Assembly (NCBI GenBank): GCA_002345025.1
Contig: DDUX01000070.1
Coordinates: forward strand, 1-64,000
Origin: Candidatus Accumulibacter iunctus
Lineage (GTDB): Bacteria; Pseudomonadota; Gammaproteobacteria; Burkholderiales; Rhodocyclaceae
DNA: 64,000 bases
Reading direction: 5' to 3'
Both the position numbers and the translations under genes were made by a program. The notes beneath the pieces were generated by a model. The model saw only the letters and a program-made list of their open reading frames with translations. It did not search any database and was not told the DNA's origin. Of this stretch, positions 41,178 to 50,482 are shown piece by piece (positions within the stretch are counted from its first letter, which is position 1; each line of letters opens with the position of its first letter).

Positions 41178-43073
41178 CTAGTCCCCCTCGACATTCTCTT
41201 CCCTTGCTGCGCCCTTGGGCAGCTTGCCAAGCAGATAGTAGTCGAAGACCATGCGCGCGATCGGCGCCGCCGCCTGGGCGCCAAAGCCGCCGTTCTCCAC
41301 CAGCACGGCGAGGGCAATCGTCGGTGCCTCGGCCGGCGCATAGGCGATGAAAAGCGCATGATCGCGCAACTCCTTCTTCACCCGCGATTCCTTGTACTCC
41401 GCACCCTTGAGGCTGAACACCTGCGACGTTCCCGTCTTTCCCGCCGAGGTATAGCCGGCTCCGGCAAACGCGCGCGCGCTGGTGCCGCTGATGTTGACCC
41501 CGACCATCGCCTTTTTGATCACCTCGATATTCTGCCGTTTCCAGGGCAGGATGCGCAGCGGCTCGGGCTCGATCATCGTCTTCTCGCCGGTACGGCTGTC
41601 GGTGATGTACTTGACCAGATGCGGACGATACATGATGCCGTTGTTGGCAATGGCGGCCGTAGCCTGCGCCAGCTGGATCGGCGTGTAGGAATTGTAACCC
41701 TGGCCGATGCCGATCGAGATCGTTTCACCGGCAAACCACTTCTGCTGCTCGGGGCGCCTGAAGCGGCGCTTCTTCCACTCCGGCGAAGGCAGGACGCCCG
41801 GCGATTCGCCCTCGATATCGACGCCGGTCCTCTGCCCGAAACCGATCTGGCCCATGAAGCGCGCGATGGCGTCGATCCCCATGTCGTTGGCGAGCAGGTA
41901 GTAGTAGGTGTCGCAGGAGACGACGATCGACTTGTGCATGTCAACCAGACCGTGACCGCCCTTCTTGTCGTCACGGAACTGGTGCCCGCCGAAGTTGAAG
42001 ACGCCCGGGTCGGAGATCGCCTGGCCCGGCGTCCGCTTGCCGATTTCGAGCGCTGCCAGGGCCATGAACGGCTTGAAGGTCGAACCCGGCGGATAGGCCC
42101 CATTCAGCGCCCGGTTGAGCAGCGGCTTGTCGGGCGAGTTGTTGAGCTGATCCCAGTCGTCGCTGCGAATGCCGTCGACGAACAGGTTGGGGTCGAAGGT
42201 CGGCGTCGATACCAGCGCCAGGATGCCGCCGGTGGCAGGCTCGATCGCCACCAGCGCACCGCGGCGATCGCCGAAAGCCTTCTCCGCTATCTCCTGCAGC
42301 CGGATGTCGAGCGTCAGGCTCAGGTTGTTGCCCGGCACCGGAGGTGTGCGCGAGAGGCTGCGCACAGCCCGGCCGCCTGCGTCGATCTCCACCTGCTCGT
42401 AACCCGTTTCGCCGTGCAGCTGAAATTCGTACTTCTGCTCCAGGCCGGACTTGCCGATGTGGTCGGTGCCCTTGTAGTTGTTCGTCTGTTCGCTTTCCTC
42501 GATGATCTCGAGGTCGCGCTTGTTGATGCGGCTGATGTAGCCGATGGCATGCGCTCCGACCGCACCCTCGGGATAGTGGCGGAAGAGGCGCGCCTTGACT
42601 TCGACGCCGGGAAAGAGATAGCGATTGGCGGCAAAGCGCGCCACCTCCTCCTCGCTCAGCCGCGTGCGGATCGGCAGGCTCTCGAAGGTCTTGCTCTCCT
42701 CGAGCAGCCTGCGGAAGCGTTTCCGGTCCTTCGGCAGGACTTCGATCACCTTGCTCAGGCCGTCGATGGTTGCCTCGAGGTCCTCGACCCTCGACGGCGT
42801 GATCTCCAGCGTAAAGGCCGAGTAGTTGCGCGCCAGCACCGTCCACTGGCGATCGAGGATGACGCCCCGGTTGGGAACGATCGGCACCAGCGAGATGCGG
42901 TTGTCCTCGGCACGCGTGGAGTAGTAGTCGTGCTGCACGACCTGCAGGTGAAAGAGGCGCGCAGCGAGGAGGGCGAAGGCGACGAAGACGGCAAACCCGG
43001 CCAGCCCGACGCGAAAACGGAAGCGCTCGAGTTCACGATCCGGAGCATCGAGCCGCGAGTGACGACCGAGCAA
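41178..43073 (-). CDS. mrdA: Penicillin-binding protein 2
   Basis: A protein of 631 residues. A single N-terminal membrane helix (about 23-45) precedes a pedestal domain and the transpeptidase domain with YPPGSTFKPFMAL (SxxK), SCDTYYYLLA (SxD-type second motif) and YTSAGKTGTSQV (KTG). Starts at a TTG with AAGGAG six bases upstream; no ATG fits better. It cross-links side-wall peptidoglycan with RodA and MreC. The 81-base gap to mreD is the largest in the operon. Confidence 0.93.
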   Translation of the reverse strand: MLGRHSRLDAPDRELERFRFRVGLAGFAVFVAFALLAARLFHLQVVQHDYYSTRAEDNRISLVPIVPNRGVILDRQWTVLARNYSAFTLEITPSRVEDLEATIDGLSKVIEVLPKDRKRFRRLLEESKTFESLPIRTRLSEEEVARFAANRYLFPGVEVKARLFRHYPEGAVGAHAIGYISRINKRDLEIIEESEQTNNYKGTDHIGKSGLEQKYEFQLHGETGYEQVEIDAGGRAVRSLSRTPPVPGNNLSLTLDIRLQEIAEKAFGDRRGALVAIEPATGGILALVSTPTFDPNLFVDGIRSDDWDQLNNSPDKPLLNRALNGAYPPGSTFKPFMALAALEIGKRTPGQAISDPGVFNFGGHQFRDDKKGGHGLVDMHKSIVVSCDTYYYLLANDMGIDAIARFMGQIGFGQRTGVDIEGESPGVLPSPEWKKRRFRRPEQQKWFAGETISIGIGQGYNSYTPIQLAQATAAIANNGIMYRPHLVKYITDSRTGEKTMIEPEPLRILPWKRQNIEVIKKAMVGVNISGTSARAFAGAGYTSAGKTGTSQVFSLKGAEYKESRVKKELRDHALFIAYAPAEAPTIALAVLVENGGFGAQAAAPIARMVFDYYLLGKLPKGAAREENVEGD

Positions 43074-43154
43074 GACCGGCTCCTTCAGCGAAGCGCGGAC
43101 GCGGCCACCGCGGGCGCCGTACGGTGGCGCGCCGGAACGACCCTTGCCGGTTGC

Positions 43155-43679
43155 TCAGAGCGGGCGATTGGCATCATGGTCAGCCGGCTGATGTTGCGGC
43201 AACAGGAGGAGAAAGGTCAGGACAGGCCACAGCAGGGTGGCCAGCAGCGGTCCCAGGAAGTAGCCAAAGCCCGGGAAATCCGCGCCGGCAACGGTACGCA
43301 CGGCGACCTGCACCAACTGCACCAGCAGCAGCAGCGGAAAGACATGCAGCGCCTGCTGCCCGAGCGGAAACCACAGGATCCGGCGCGACAGCGAGCCGCC
43401 GCCATAGACCGCCAGGACATAGGCGAGTGCGTGTTGCCCGAGCAGGCTGGCATCGGCGACGTCCATGGCGATTCCGCAGAGAAAGGCAAGGCCCATGCCG
43501 ACCCGGCGCGGCTCACGCACGCTCCAGAAGACCAGTAGCAGTGCCAGCCAGTCCGGCAGACCCGTCCACAACGAGGTGGGCAGCAGGTTCAGCAGCAGCG
43601 CCACGGCCAGGCTGCAGGCGATGAACCACGGGCGAACCGGCAGGAGGATGCGGGCCGACGAACGATAGCTGGTCTGCAT
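43155..43679 (-). CDS. mreD: Rod-shape-determining protein MreD
   Basis: A protein of 174 residues with five or six hydrophobic helices. The LPDWLALLLVFWSVREPRRV and GFLCGIAMDVADASLLGQHA-like segment (LAFLCGIAMDVADASLLGQH) are conserved in proteobacterial MreD. It couples MreC and the elongasome in the inner membrane. Starts four bases after the mreC stop. Confidence 0.9.
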   Translation of the reverse strand: MQTSYRSSARILLPVRPWFIACSLAVALLLNLLPTSLWTGLPDWLALLLVFWSVREPRRVGMGLAFLCGIAMDVADASLLGQHALAYVLAVYGGGSLSRRILWFPLGQQALHVFPLLLLVQLVQVAVRTVAGADFPGFGYFLGPLLATLLWPVLTFLLLLPQHQPADHDANRPL

Positions 43680-43683
43680 GTGG

Positions 43684-44610
43684 CTATTCCCTCCTGAGCC
43701 GCTTCTTGCGCGCCGACGACGCCTTCAGCGGCTTCGTCTCGCGGCCGGTCTCCTGTGCCAGTTCCGCCGGCAGAACAACCGGCGGCCGCTGGTCGAGGAC
43801 CATCACCTCGCTGAAGTTCTCGACGCCCGCCAGCGGCATGCAGAAGATGCGGGCGAACGAGTACGAGGTGTCACGTTCCACATGCACCACCCTGGCAACC
43901 GGGAAACCCGGCAGAAAGATCCCGTCGAGACCGGAAGTCACCAGCGTGTCGCCATTCTGGACATCGGCGTTGGCCGGCAGGAAGCGCAGCTCGAGCTGTC
44001 CGTTGCCGAGGCCGAAGACCACCGAACGCTGACCCGTCCGGACGATCTGCACCGGCACCGCCTGCTCCTTGTCGGTGATCAGCGTCACCTCGGCGACGAA
44101 CGGGAAGATCCGCGTCACCTGGCCAACGACGCCTGCATCGTCGATCACCGGCAGGCCGGCGACCACCCCGTCCTGCTGCCCCTTGTCGATGACGATCCGT
44201 CGCGTGTAGGGATCACGCGCAGCGTAAAGGATCTGTGCCACCTGACCGCTGGCATGCTGCCGCTCCCTGACGCCAAGAAGCTTGCGCAGGCGCTCGTTCT
44301 CGACTTCGAGTTGCTGCGTGCGCAGCAGCGTCGTCACCTTCTCCATGTGCGCCTGTTGCAGGCGCGCGTTCTCTTCGCGCAGGTGGGCGAGGCTGACGAA
44401 GTAGTCACCGGCACTGGCGACCGAATGTGCCGGCAGATGCGCCAGCTGCTGCAGCGGATGGGTGAACAGCGACAACGCCTGCCGCACGACCTCCACTGCC
44501 TGCAGGCGGGCATCGACGACCAGCAAGGCCACCGCAACCGCGACGTAGAAGGATAGCAACGCCAGCGGCGCCGGCCCACGCTTGAAAAACGGTGGCGGCT
44601 GATGTTCCAT
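43684..44610 (-). CDS. mreC: Rod-shape-determining protein MreC
   Basis: A protein of 308 residues. One membrane helix (about 15-33) and a coiled coil (about 70-110, EENARLQQAHMEKVTTLLRT) precede the beta-barrel domain (RIVIDKGQQDGVVAGLPVID, then LVTSGLDGIFLPGFPVARVV). It scaffolds PBP2 and RodA. The basic tail (ASSARKKRLRRE) is cytoplasm-like in charge but should be periplasmic; unusual yet seen in relatives. Confidence 0.92.
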   Translation of the reverse strand: MEHQPPPFFKRGPAPLALLSFYVAVAVALLVVDARLQAVEVVRQALSLFTHPLQQLAHLPAHSVASAGDYFVSLAHLREENARLQQAHMEKVTTLLRTQQLEVENERLRKLLGVRERQHASGQVAQILYAARDPYTRRIVIDKGQQDGVVAGLPVIDDAGVVGQVTRIFPFVAEVTLITDKEQAVPVQIVRTGQRSVVFGLGNGQLELRFLPANADVQNGDTLVTSGLDGIFLPGFPVARVVHVERDTSYSFARIFCMPLAGVENFSEVMVLDQRPPVVLPAELAQETGRETKPLKASSARKKRLRRE

Positions 44611-44658
44611 CGATCAGGCCTGGCAACTCGCAACGCACGGCAAGGCCGCCGCCACGGG

Positions 44659-45702
44659 TCAATCGGAGGCGAAGATGCTGCCGAGGTTGTCCATCTTCTC
44701 GAGCGCCATACCGCAGCCACGCGCGACGCAGGTCAGGGGCTCCTCGGCGACGATTACCGGCAGCCCGGTCTCTTCCATCAACAGCCGGTCGATGTCGCGC
44801 AGCAGCGCACCGCCGCCGGTCAGGACCATACCCTTCTCGGCAATGTCGGCACCCAACTCGGGGGGCGTCTTCTCGAGTGCCGACTTGACCGCCGAGACGA
44901 CGCTGTTCAGCGGCTCGGTCAGGGCCTCGAGGATCTCGTTCGAGGAAATGGTGAACTTGCGCGGAATGCCCTCGGCCTTGTTGATTCCCGAGACCTCCAT
45001 CTCGCGCACCTCGGCACCGGGAAAGGCCGATCCGATTCGCTTCTTGATGTTCTCGGCGGTGTTCTCGCCGATCAGCATGCCGTAGTTGCGGCTGATGTAG
45101 TTCATGATCGCCTCGTCGAGCTTGTCGCCACCGACCCGCACCGAACCCGCATAGACCATGCCACCGAGCGAGATCACCCCGACCTCGGTCGTCCCGCCAC
45201 CGATGTCGACGACCATCGATCCGGTCGGCTCGGAAACCGGCAGACCAGCGCCGATGGCCGCCGCCATCGGCTCCTCGATCAGGAAGACCTGGCTGGCACC
45301 GGCACCAATCGCCGACTCGCGGATCGCCCGCCGTTCGACCTGCGTCGAGCCTGACGGGACACAGATGATGATCCGTGGCGACGGCGACAGCAGGCGCGAA
45401 TCGTGCACCTTCTTGATGAACTGCTTGAGCATCTGCTCGGTGACGGTGAAATCGGCGATCACGCCGTCCTTCATCGGCCGGATGACGGTCAACGCGCCGG
45501 GTGCCTTGCCGAGCATCTCCTTGGCCGACTTGCCGACCGCCTGGATGGTCTTCTTGGAGCTTGGCCCCCCCTCGGTACGGATGGCGACGACCGACGGTTC
45601 ATCGAGAACGATCCCTTTCGAGCGCACGTAGATCAGCGTATTGGCGGTGCCGAGGTCGATCGCCAGATCATTCGAGAAGTAACTGCGCAGAAAACTGAAC
45701 AT
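44659..45702 (-). CDS. mreB: Rod-shape-determining actin homologue MreB
   Basis: A protein of 347 residues. N-terminal amphipathic membrane tip (MFSFLRSYFSNDLAIDLGTA), phosphate-1 DLGTANTLIYV, phosphate-2 VDIGGGTTEVGVISLGG and the adenosine motif LTGGGALLRDIDRLLMEE are intact. It forms membrane-bound filaments that guide wall synthesis. First gene of the mreBCD-mrdA-rodA-rlpA operon; divergent from gatCAB. Confidence 0.96.
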   Translation of the reverse strand: MFSFLRSYFSNDLAIDLGTANTLIYVRSKGIVLDEPSVVAIRTEGGPSSKKTIQAVGKSAKEMLGKAPGALTVIRPMKDGVIADFTVTEQMLKQFIKKVHDSRLLSPSPRIIICVPSGSTQVERRAIRESAIGAGASQVFLIEEPMAAAIGAGLPVSEPTGSMVVDIGGGTTEVGVISLGGMVYAGSVRVGGDKLDEAIMNYISRNYGMLIGENTAENIKKRIGSAFPGAEVREMEVSGINKAEGIPRKFTISSNEILEALTEPLNSVVSAVKSALEKTPPELGADIAEKGMVLTGGGALLRDIDRLLMEETGLPVIVAEEPLTCVARGCGMALEKMDNLGSIFASD

Positions 45703-45805
45703 GCTTGCGAAATCCGTGATGGCCCCAAGCAGGGGCTGCGGTGGGAAAAACTTTTATGATACCTTATATGGCTCGCTCGTTTACCACCTTAGTGATTTCG
45801 TAACC
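45703..45805. promoter_or_regulatory. Divergent promoter region between mreB and gatC
   Basis: A 103-base spacer with an AT-rich core (TTTTATGATACCTTATATGG near 45752-45771), in contrast to the GC-rich surroundings. It contains overlapping -10-like hexamers (TATGAT, TATATG) on the plus strand. Both operons must start here or nearby. No operator for a known regulator is recognised. The gatC start lacks a clear Shine-Dalgarno. Confidence 0.55.
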
Positions 45806-46102
45806 ATGTCGCTCACCCTAGAACAGGTGCATCGCATTGCCCATCTGGCCCGCATCGAAGTCGACGAGGCCGAGGCCCGCCGCACCCTTGGCCAGCTCAA
45901 CGAAATCTTCAGCCTCATCGAAACGATGCAGGCAGTCGACACGCAAGGGGTCGAGCCGATGGCGCACGCCCAGGAGCTGGCGCAACGCCTGCGTCCGGAC
46001 TGCGTGACCGAAAACGACCAACTGGCCCTGCGCGCGGCCTTCCAGGCGATCGCGCCGGAAGCCGAGGCCGGCCTCTACCTCGTGCCAAAGGTCATCGAAT
46101 GA
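45806..46102 (+). CDS. gatC: Aspartyl/glutamyl-tRNA amidotransferase subunit C
   Basis: A protein of 98 residues, MSLTLEQVHRIAHLARIEVD then QLNEIFSLIETMQAVDTQGV, the usual belt subunit that wraps GatA and GatB. The ATG at 45806 gives family length; upstream frame extension is non-conserved. Overlaps gatA start by four bases. The complex converts Glu-tRNA(Gln) or Asp-tRNA(Asn) to the amide form. Confidence 0.93.
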   Translation: MSLTLEQVHRIAHLARIEVDEAEARRTLGQLNEIFSLIETMQAVDTQGVEPMAHAQELAQRLRPDCVTENDQLALRAAFQAIAPEAEAGLYLVPKVIE

Positions 46103-47568
46103 TTGAGTTCAGTCTCGCCGAAATCGCGCAGGCCCTCGCCAGCCGAGAGATCTCGAGTGTCGAACTGACCGGGCTCTACCTCGATCGGATCGCCCGTCAC
46201 AACCCGCAACTGAACGCCTTCATCACCGTCAACGCCGAGCGCAGCCTGGCGCAGGCGCGGGCCGCCGACGACCGGCTGGCGCGAGGTGACGCACAGGTGC
46301 TGACCGGCATTCCGATTGCCCACAAGGACATTTTCTGCGCCCGGGACTGGCTGACGACCTGCGGCTCGAAGATGCTGGGCAACTTCGTCAGCCCCTACGA
46401 TGCGGCCGTCATCAGCCGTTTCCACGAGGCCGGCGCGGTGCTGCTCGGCAAGACCAACATGGACGAGTTCGCGATGGGCTCGTCGACCGAGACCTCCTTC
46501 TACGGGCCAACCGCCAATCCGTGGGCGCTGGACCGCGTCCCCGGCGGTTCGTCCGGCGGCTCGGCGGCGGCAGTTGCGGCACGCCTGGCGCCGGCAGCAA
46601 CCGGTACCGACACCGGTGGATCGATTCGCCAGCCGGCCGCCCTGTGCAACCTCAGCGGAATGAAGCCGACCTACGGCGTCATCTCGCGCTACGGCATGAT
46701 CGCTTTCGCCTCGTCGCTCGACCAGGCGGGCCCGCTCGCCCGTTCGGCAGCCGACTGCGCGCTGCTGCTGAACTGCATGGCCGGTTTCGACGAACGCGAC
46801 TCGACCAGCCTCGACCGCCCGCGCGAGGACTTCAGCCGCGAACTGACGGCGGCCGCCAGCAGCAGGCCGCTCGCCGGACTACGCATCGGCTTGCCGGAAC
46901 AGTTCTTTGGTGACGGCTGCAGCCCCGAGGTCATGCAACTCGTCGAAGCCGCCATCGCCGAGTACCGCAACCTTGGCGCCGAGACGGTGGCCGTCAGCCT
47001 GCCGAGCATGCAGCTCTCGGTGGCCGCGTATTACGTGATCGCACCGGCAGAGGCGAGTTCGAATCTGGCACGCTTCGACGGCGTCCGCTACGGCTACCGC
47101 GCACCAGCCTACGACGACCTCACCGACATGTACTGCAAGAGCCGCGCGCAGGGTTTCGGCGCCGAGGTCAAGCGCCGCATCCTGATCGGCACCTACGTCC
47201 TCTCGCACGGCTACTACGACGCCTACTACCTGCAGGCACAACGCATCCGCCGGCTGATCGCCAGTGATTTTGCCGAGGCCTTCCGGCAGTGCGAAGTGAT
47301 CATCGGCCCAACCAGTCCGAGCACCGCTTTCAGACTCGGCGAGAAGGCTGCCGATCCGGTGCAGATGTACCTCTCCGACATCTATACGATCGCCGTCAAC
47401 CTGGCCGGCCTGCCCGGGATCTCGATTCCTTGCGGCTTCGCCGCCGGCCTGCCGGCAGGCCTGCAGTTGATCGGCAACTACTTCACCGAAGCGCGGCTGC
47501 TCAACGTCGCCCACCGCTACCAGCAGGCAACCGACTGGCACCTGCAGTGCCCGGCCGGCCATGCCTGA
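46099..47568 (+). CDS. gatA: Aspartyl/glutamyl-tRNA amidotransferase subunit A
   Basis: A protein of 489 residues. The amidase catalytic triad is visible: Lys in IPIAHKDIFC (residue about 76), cis-Ser in GGSSGGSAAAVAA and nucleophilic Ser in TDTGGSIRQPAAL. It releases ammonia from glutamine for GatB. Length is standard. A 113-base spacer before gatB contains no supported gene. Confidence 0.96.
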   Translation: MIEFSLAEIAQALASREISSVELTGLYLDRIARHNPQLNAFITVNAERSLAQARAADDRLARGDAQVLTGIPIAHKDIFCARDWLTTCGSKMLGNFVSPYDAAVISRFHEAGAVLLGKTNMDEFAMGSSTETSFYGPTANPWALDRVPGGSSGGSAAAVAARLAPAATGTDTGGSIRQPAALCNLSGMKPTYGVISRYGMIAFASSLDQAGPLARSAADCALLLNCMAGFDERDSTSLDRPREDFSRELTAAASSRPLAGLRIGLPEQFFGDGCSPEVMQLVEAAIAEYRNLGAETVAVSLPSMQLSVAAYYVIAPAEASSNLARFDGVRYGYRAPAYDDLTDMYCKSRAQGFGAEVKRRILIGTYVLSHGYYDAYYLQAQRIRRLIASDFAEAFRQCEVIIGPTSPSTAFRLGEKAADPVQMYLSDIYTIAVNLAGLPGISIPCGFAAGLPAGLQLIGNYFTEARLLNVAHRYQQATDWHLQCPAGHA

Positions 47569-47681
47569 GATGCCGCGTCTGCTGGTCGGGCAGCCTGCCG
47601 GGTCGGCGACACCGTTCCACCCGGTCGGCGCAGGCACACGCCTGGCCCGGACCGCGGCCCTTGAAGAGTGAGCAAGCAGAG

Positions 47682-49136
47682 ATGAAACAGTGGGAAGTCG
47701 TCATCGGTATCGAAACGCATGTACAGCTGTCAACCCGAGCCAAGATCTTTTCCGGCAGTTCGACCGCCTTTGGTGCCGCACCCAACCTGCAGGCCAATGC
47801 CGTGGACATCGCGCTGCCCGGCGTCCTGCCGGTACTCAACAGGCGAGCCGTCGAATGCGCGATCCGCTTCGGTCTCGCGGTGGACGGCGAGATCGCCGCG
47901 AAGTCGGTCTTCGCGCGCAAGAACTACTTCTATCCGGATCTGCCGAAGGGCTACCAGATCAGCCAGTACGAGCTGCCGGTGGTGCGTGGCGGCAGACTGC
48001 CGGTCCAGGTCGGTGAGCGCGAGAAGATGATCGCCCTGACCCGTGCACACCTCGAGGAGGATGCCGGCAAGTCGCTGCACGAAGGACTCGGCCAGGCAGC
48101 CCAGGGGCGATCGGGAATCGACCTCAACCGGGCCGGAACACCACTGCTCGAGATCGTCACCGAGCCCGACATGCGTTCGGCCGCGGAAGCCGTCGCTTAC
48201 GCCCGGGCGCTGCACGCGCTGGTACGCTGGATCGGCATCTGCGATGGCAACATGCAGGAAGGCTCGTTCCGCTGCGATGCCAACGTCTCGATCAGACCGG
48301 CAGGCGAGACGCTTTTCGGCACCCGACGCGAGATCAAGAACCTCAATTCCTTCCGCTTCCTGCAACAGGCGATCGACTACGAGGTGCGCTGGCAGATCGC
48401 CACCATCGAGGACGGCGGCAGCATCGAGCAGGCAACGGTCCTGTTCGACGCGGACAGCGGCGAGACGCGTGCGATGCGCTCGAAGGAGGATGCCCACGAT
48501 TACCGTTACTTCCCCGACCCGGACCTGCTGCCGCTGGTCATCGACCGCCAGTGGGTGGCGCAGGCTCGCGCCGAGTTGCCCGAACTGCCAGCTGCCCGGC
48601 GCGAGCGGTTGATGGCCGACAGCGGGCTGTCCGCTTACGACGCCAGCATCCTGACCGCTTCGCTCGACCTGGCGAACTACTACGAAGCGACCGTTACCGC
48701 CGCGGGCAAGGAAAACGCCAAGATCTGTGCCAACTGGGTGATGGTCGACCTGGCGGCGCGGCTGCACAGGGAAGACCGCGACATCGGCGAGTCACCGATC
48801 TCGGCGGCGCAGCTCGGTGGACTGATTGCCCGCATCGCCGACGGAACGATCTCGACGAGCATGGCGCGCAAGGTCTTCGACGAGCTCTGCAGCGGCGGCC
48901 AAGCCAGTTCGGCCGACGCGATCATCGCCAGTCAGGGGCTGCAGCAGATCAGTGACAGCGGCGCGCTGACGGCACTGATCGACGAGTTGCTGGCCGCCAA
49001 CCCGGGCATGGTTGCCGAGTTCAGGTCAGGCCGGGAAAAGGCGTTCAACGCTCTGGTCGGTCAGGTGATGAAGGCGACGCGCGGCCAAGCCAACCCGCAG
49101 CGGGTCAGTGAATTGCTGCGGCAGAAGCTCGCCTGA
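47682..49136 (+). CDS. gatB: Aspartyl/glutamyl-tRNA amidotransferase subunit B
   Basis: A protein of 484 residues. MKQWEVVIGIETHVQLSTRA, FYPDLPKGYQISQYE, GIDLNRAGTPLLEIVTEPD and SFRCDANVSIRP are hallmark blocks; the C-terminal YqeY-like tail domain is at about 410-484. It phosphorylates and amidates the misacylated tRNA. The start is fixed by the family N-terminus; the weak site GCAAGCAGAG precedes it. Confidence 0.95.
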   Translation: MKQWEVVIGIETHVQLSTRAKIFSGSSTAFGAAPNLQANAVDIALPGVLPVLNRRAVECAIRFGLAVDGEIAAKSVFARKNYFYPDLPKGYQISQYELPVVRGGRLPVQVGEREKMIALTRAHLEEDAGKSLHEGLGQAAQGRSGIDLNRAGTPLLEIVTEPDMRSAAEAVAYARALHALVRWIGICDGNMQEGSFRCDANVSIRPAGETLFGTRREIKNLNSFRFLQQAIDYEVRWQIATIEDGGSIEQATVLFDADSGETRAMRSKEDAHDYRYFPDPDLLPLVIDRQWVAQARAELPELPAARRERLMADSGLSAYDASILTASLDLANYYEATVTAAGKENAKICANWVMVDLAARLHREDRDIGESPISAAQLGGLIARIADGTISTSMARKVFDELCSGGQASSADAIIASQGLQQISDSGALTALIDELLAANPGMVAEFRSGREKAFNALVGQVMKATRGQANPQRVSELLRQKLA

Positions 49137-49176
49137 AAGCCCGCCGCTCGCCCGGACGGGAAGCCGCCGCGCGCCG

Positions 49177-49815
49177 TCAGGGTCGCCCGGAAGGCGGCCG
49201 CTTGGAGAGTTCGATGAAGCGGCGCAGGTCATCGTCGTACTTCAGGCGAATCGTGTCGCGGTCCTTCTTCTTCGATTCGATCACCGACTCCTGCGCCCGG
49301 ATCTCCTGATCGGCATCGCGCAGGCCCTTCGCCACCTCGACCGGCAACTGCCGGTTCCTGTAGAACTCGGCCTCATCCTCGAAGCGCTTGCGCTGACGAC
49401 GCACATCGGCGATCCGTTCCTCGGCTGCCTTGATGGCCGCGCTCAGGTCCCGCTCGGCGCGCGCCCGCATCAGTTCGATATCCTTCTCGCTGCCATAGGT
49501 GTTGAGCAGCGCTTGGTCCTTCCGCCTCTGCTCGCTGAGCAACCGCTCCTGTTCGCGGCGGCGCTGCTCTTCGGCGGCTCGCTGGGCGCGCTGCTCGGGA
49601 CTCAGTGGTGCCTCGACGGTGCGCACGGGCCGACCGGACACGCCGATCTCGCGATACGCCCGCCCGATGCAGATGGCCGGCAGGATGTCACCGCAGACCT
49701 GCTTGCCCGAGTCATCGTGGCAACAGAAGATCGTCACCCCGGCAAGCGCCGGCGGCGCGACTGCCAGTGCCACCAGTAGCAGGAGGCTTCTGCTAGGCGA
49801 CACGCGCAATGCCAT
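49177..49815 (-). CDS. Periplasmic coiled-coil protein with DUF4124-like N-terminus
   Basis: A protein of 212 residues. After the signal peptide (to about residue 25) comes VTIFCCHDDSGKQVCGDILP with four cysteines, resembling the DUF4124 'CxDxxGxxxYxDxPP' module. A long charged coiled coil follows (about 70-200; many R/E/Q such as EEQRRREQERLLSEQRRKDQ). The function is unknown. It overlaps the pyrE end by 23 bases. Confidence 0.75.
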   Translation of the reverse strand: MALRVSPSRSLLLLVALAVAPPALAGVTIFCCHDDSGKQVCGDILPAICIGRAYREIGVSGRPVRTVEAPLSPEQRAQRAAEEQRRREQERLLSEQRRKDQALLNTYGSEKDIELMRARAERDLSAAIKAAEERIADVRRQRKRFEDEAEFYRNRQLPVEVAKGLRDADQEIRAQESVIESKKKDRDTIRLKYDDDLRRFIELSKRPPSGRP

Positions 49816-50440
49816 ACTGCTGCCGATAGGCAGCGACCACCGCCTCGTTCTGCCGGAGTTGCGGACTGTTGCGGAGAAAGCCCATCAGGTCGTCCAGCGT
49901 CGCGACGGCGACCACCGGCATGCCGTAATCGCGCTCAACCTCCTGCACCGCGGACAACTCGCCCTGACCCCGCTCCATGCGGTCGAGGGCGATGACCACG
50001 CCGGCAGGCGAAGCACCCGCGGCGCGAATCAAATCCACCGATTCGCGAATCGACGTGCCGGCGGTGATGACATCGTCGATGATCAGAACGCGACCGGCGA
50101 GTGGCGCACCGACGATGCTGCCGCCCTCACCGTGATCCTTGGCCTCCTTGCGATTGAAGGAGAACGGCAGGTTCAGTCCTCCCCGGGCGAGCGCCACCGC
50201 AGTCACCGCGACCAGCGGAATACCTTTGTAGGCCGGACCGAACAGACTATCGGCAACGATCCCGCTGCTGCTGATCGCCTTGGCGTAGAATTCGGCCAGC
50301 CGACCGAGGGCGGCGCCGTCGTTGAACAGGCCGGCGTTGAAAAAGTACGGCGACAGCCGGCCCCCTTTGGTTCTGAACTCGCCGAAACGGAGCACGTTCT
50401 GCGCCACCGCGAATTCGATGAACTGCTGTCGGAAATCCAT
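49793..50440 (-). CDS. pyrE: Orotate phosphoribosyltransferase
   Basis: A protein of 215 residues. The PRPP-binding loop is GRVLIIDDVITAGTSIRESV; FGPAYKGIPLVAVTAVALA and PFSFNRKEAKDHGEGG are catalytic loop motifs. It forms OMP from orotate in pyrimidine synthesis. Divergent from exonuclease III, as is common in proteobacteria. Confidence 0.95.
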   Translation of the reverse strand: MDFRQQFIEFAVAQNVLRFGEFRTKGGRLSPYFFNAGLFNDGAALGRLAEFYAKAISSSGIVADSLFGPAYKGIPLVAVTAVALARGGLNLPFSFNRKEAKDHGEGGSIVGAPLAGRVLIIDDVITAGTSIRESVDLIRAAGASPAGVVIALDRMERGQGELSAVQEVERDYGMPVVAVATLDDLMGFLRNSPQLRQNEAVVAAYRQQYGIARVA

Positions 50441-50482
50441 GGACTCTATTTCACTGAAAGCCGGTCTCGGCGCCTGCCAGCT

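Noticed and set aside
39756..43538. A 1260-codon open frame on the plus strand
   Set aside because: It is antisense to rlpA, rodA, mrdA and mreD, whose motifs are intact. Long antisense frames are expected from the strong GC third-position bias.
47569..47681. A 34-codon frame (ATG near 47571) between gatA and gatB
   Set aside because: No ribosome site and no recognisable family; the spacer is more likely untranslated.
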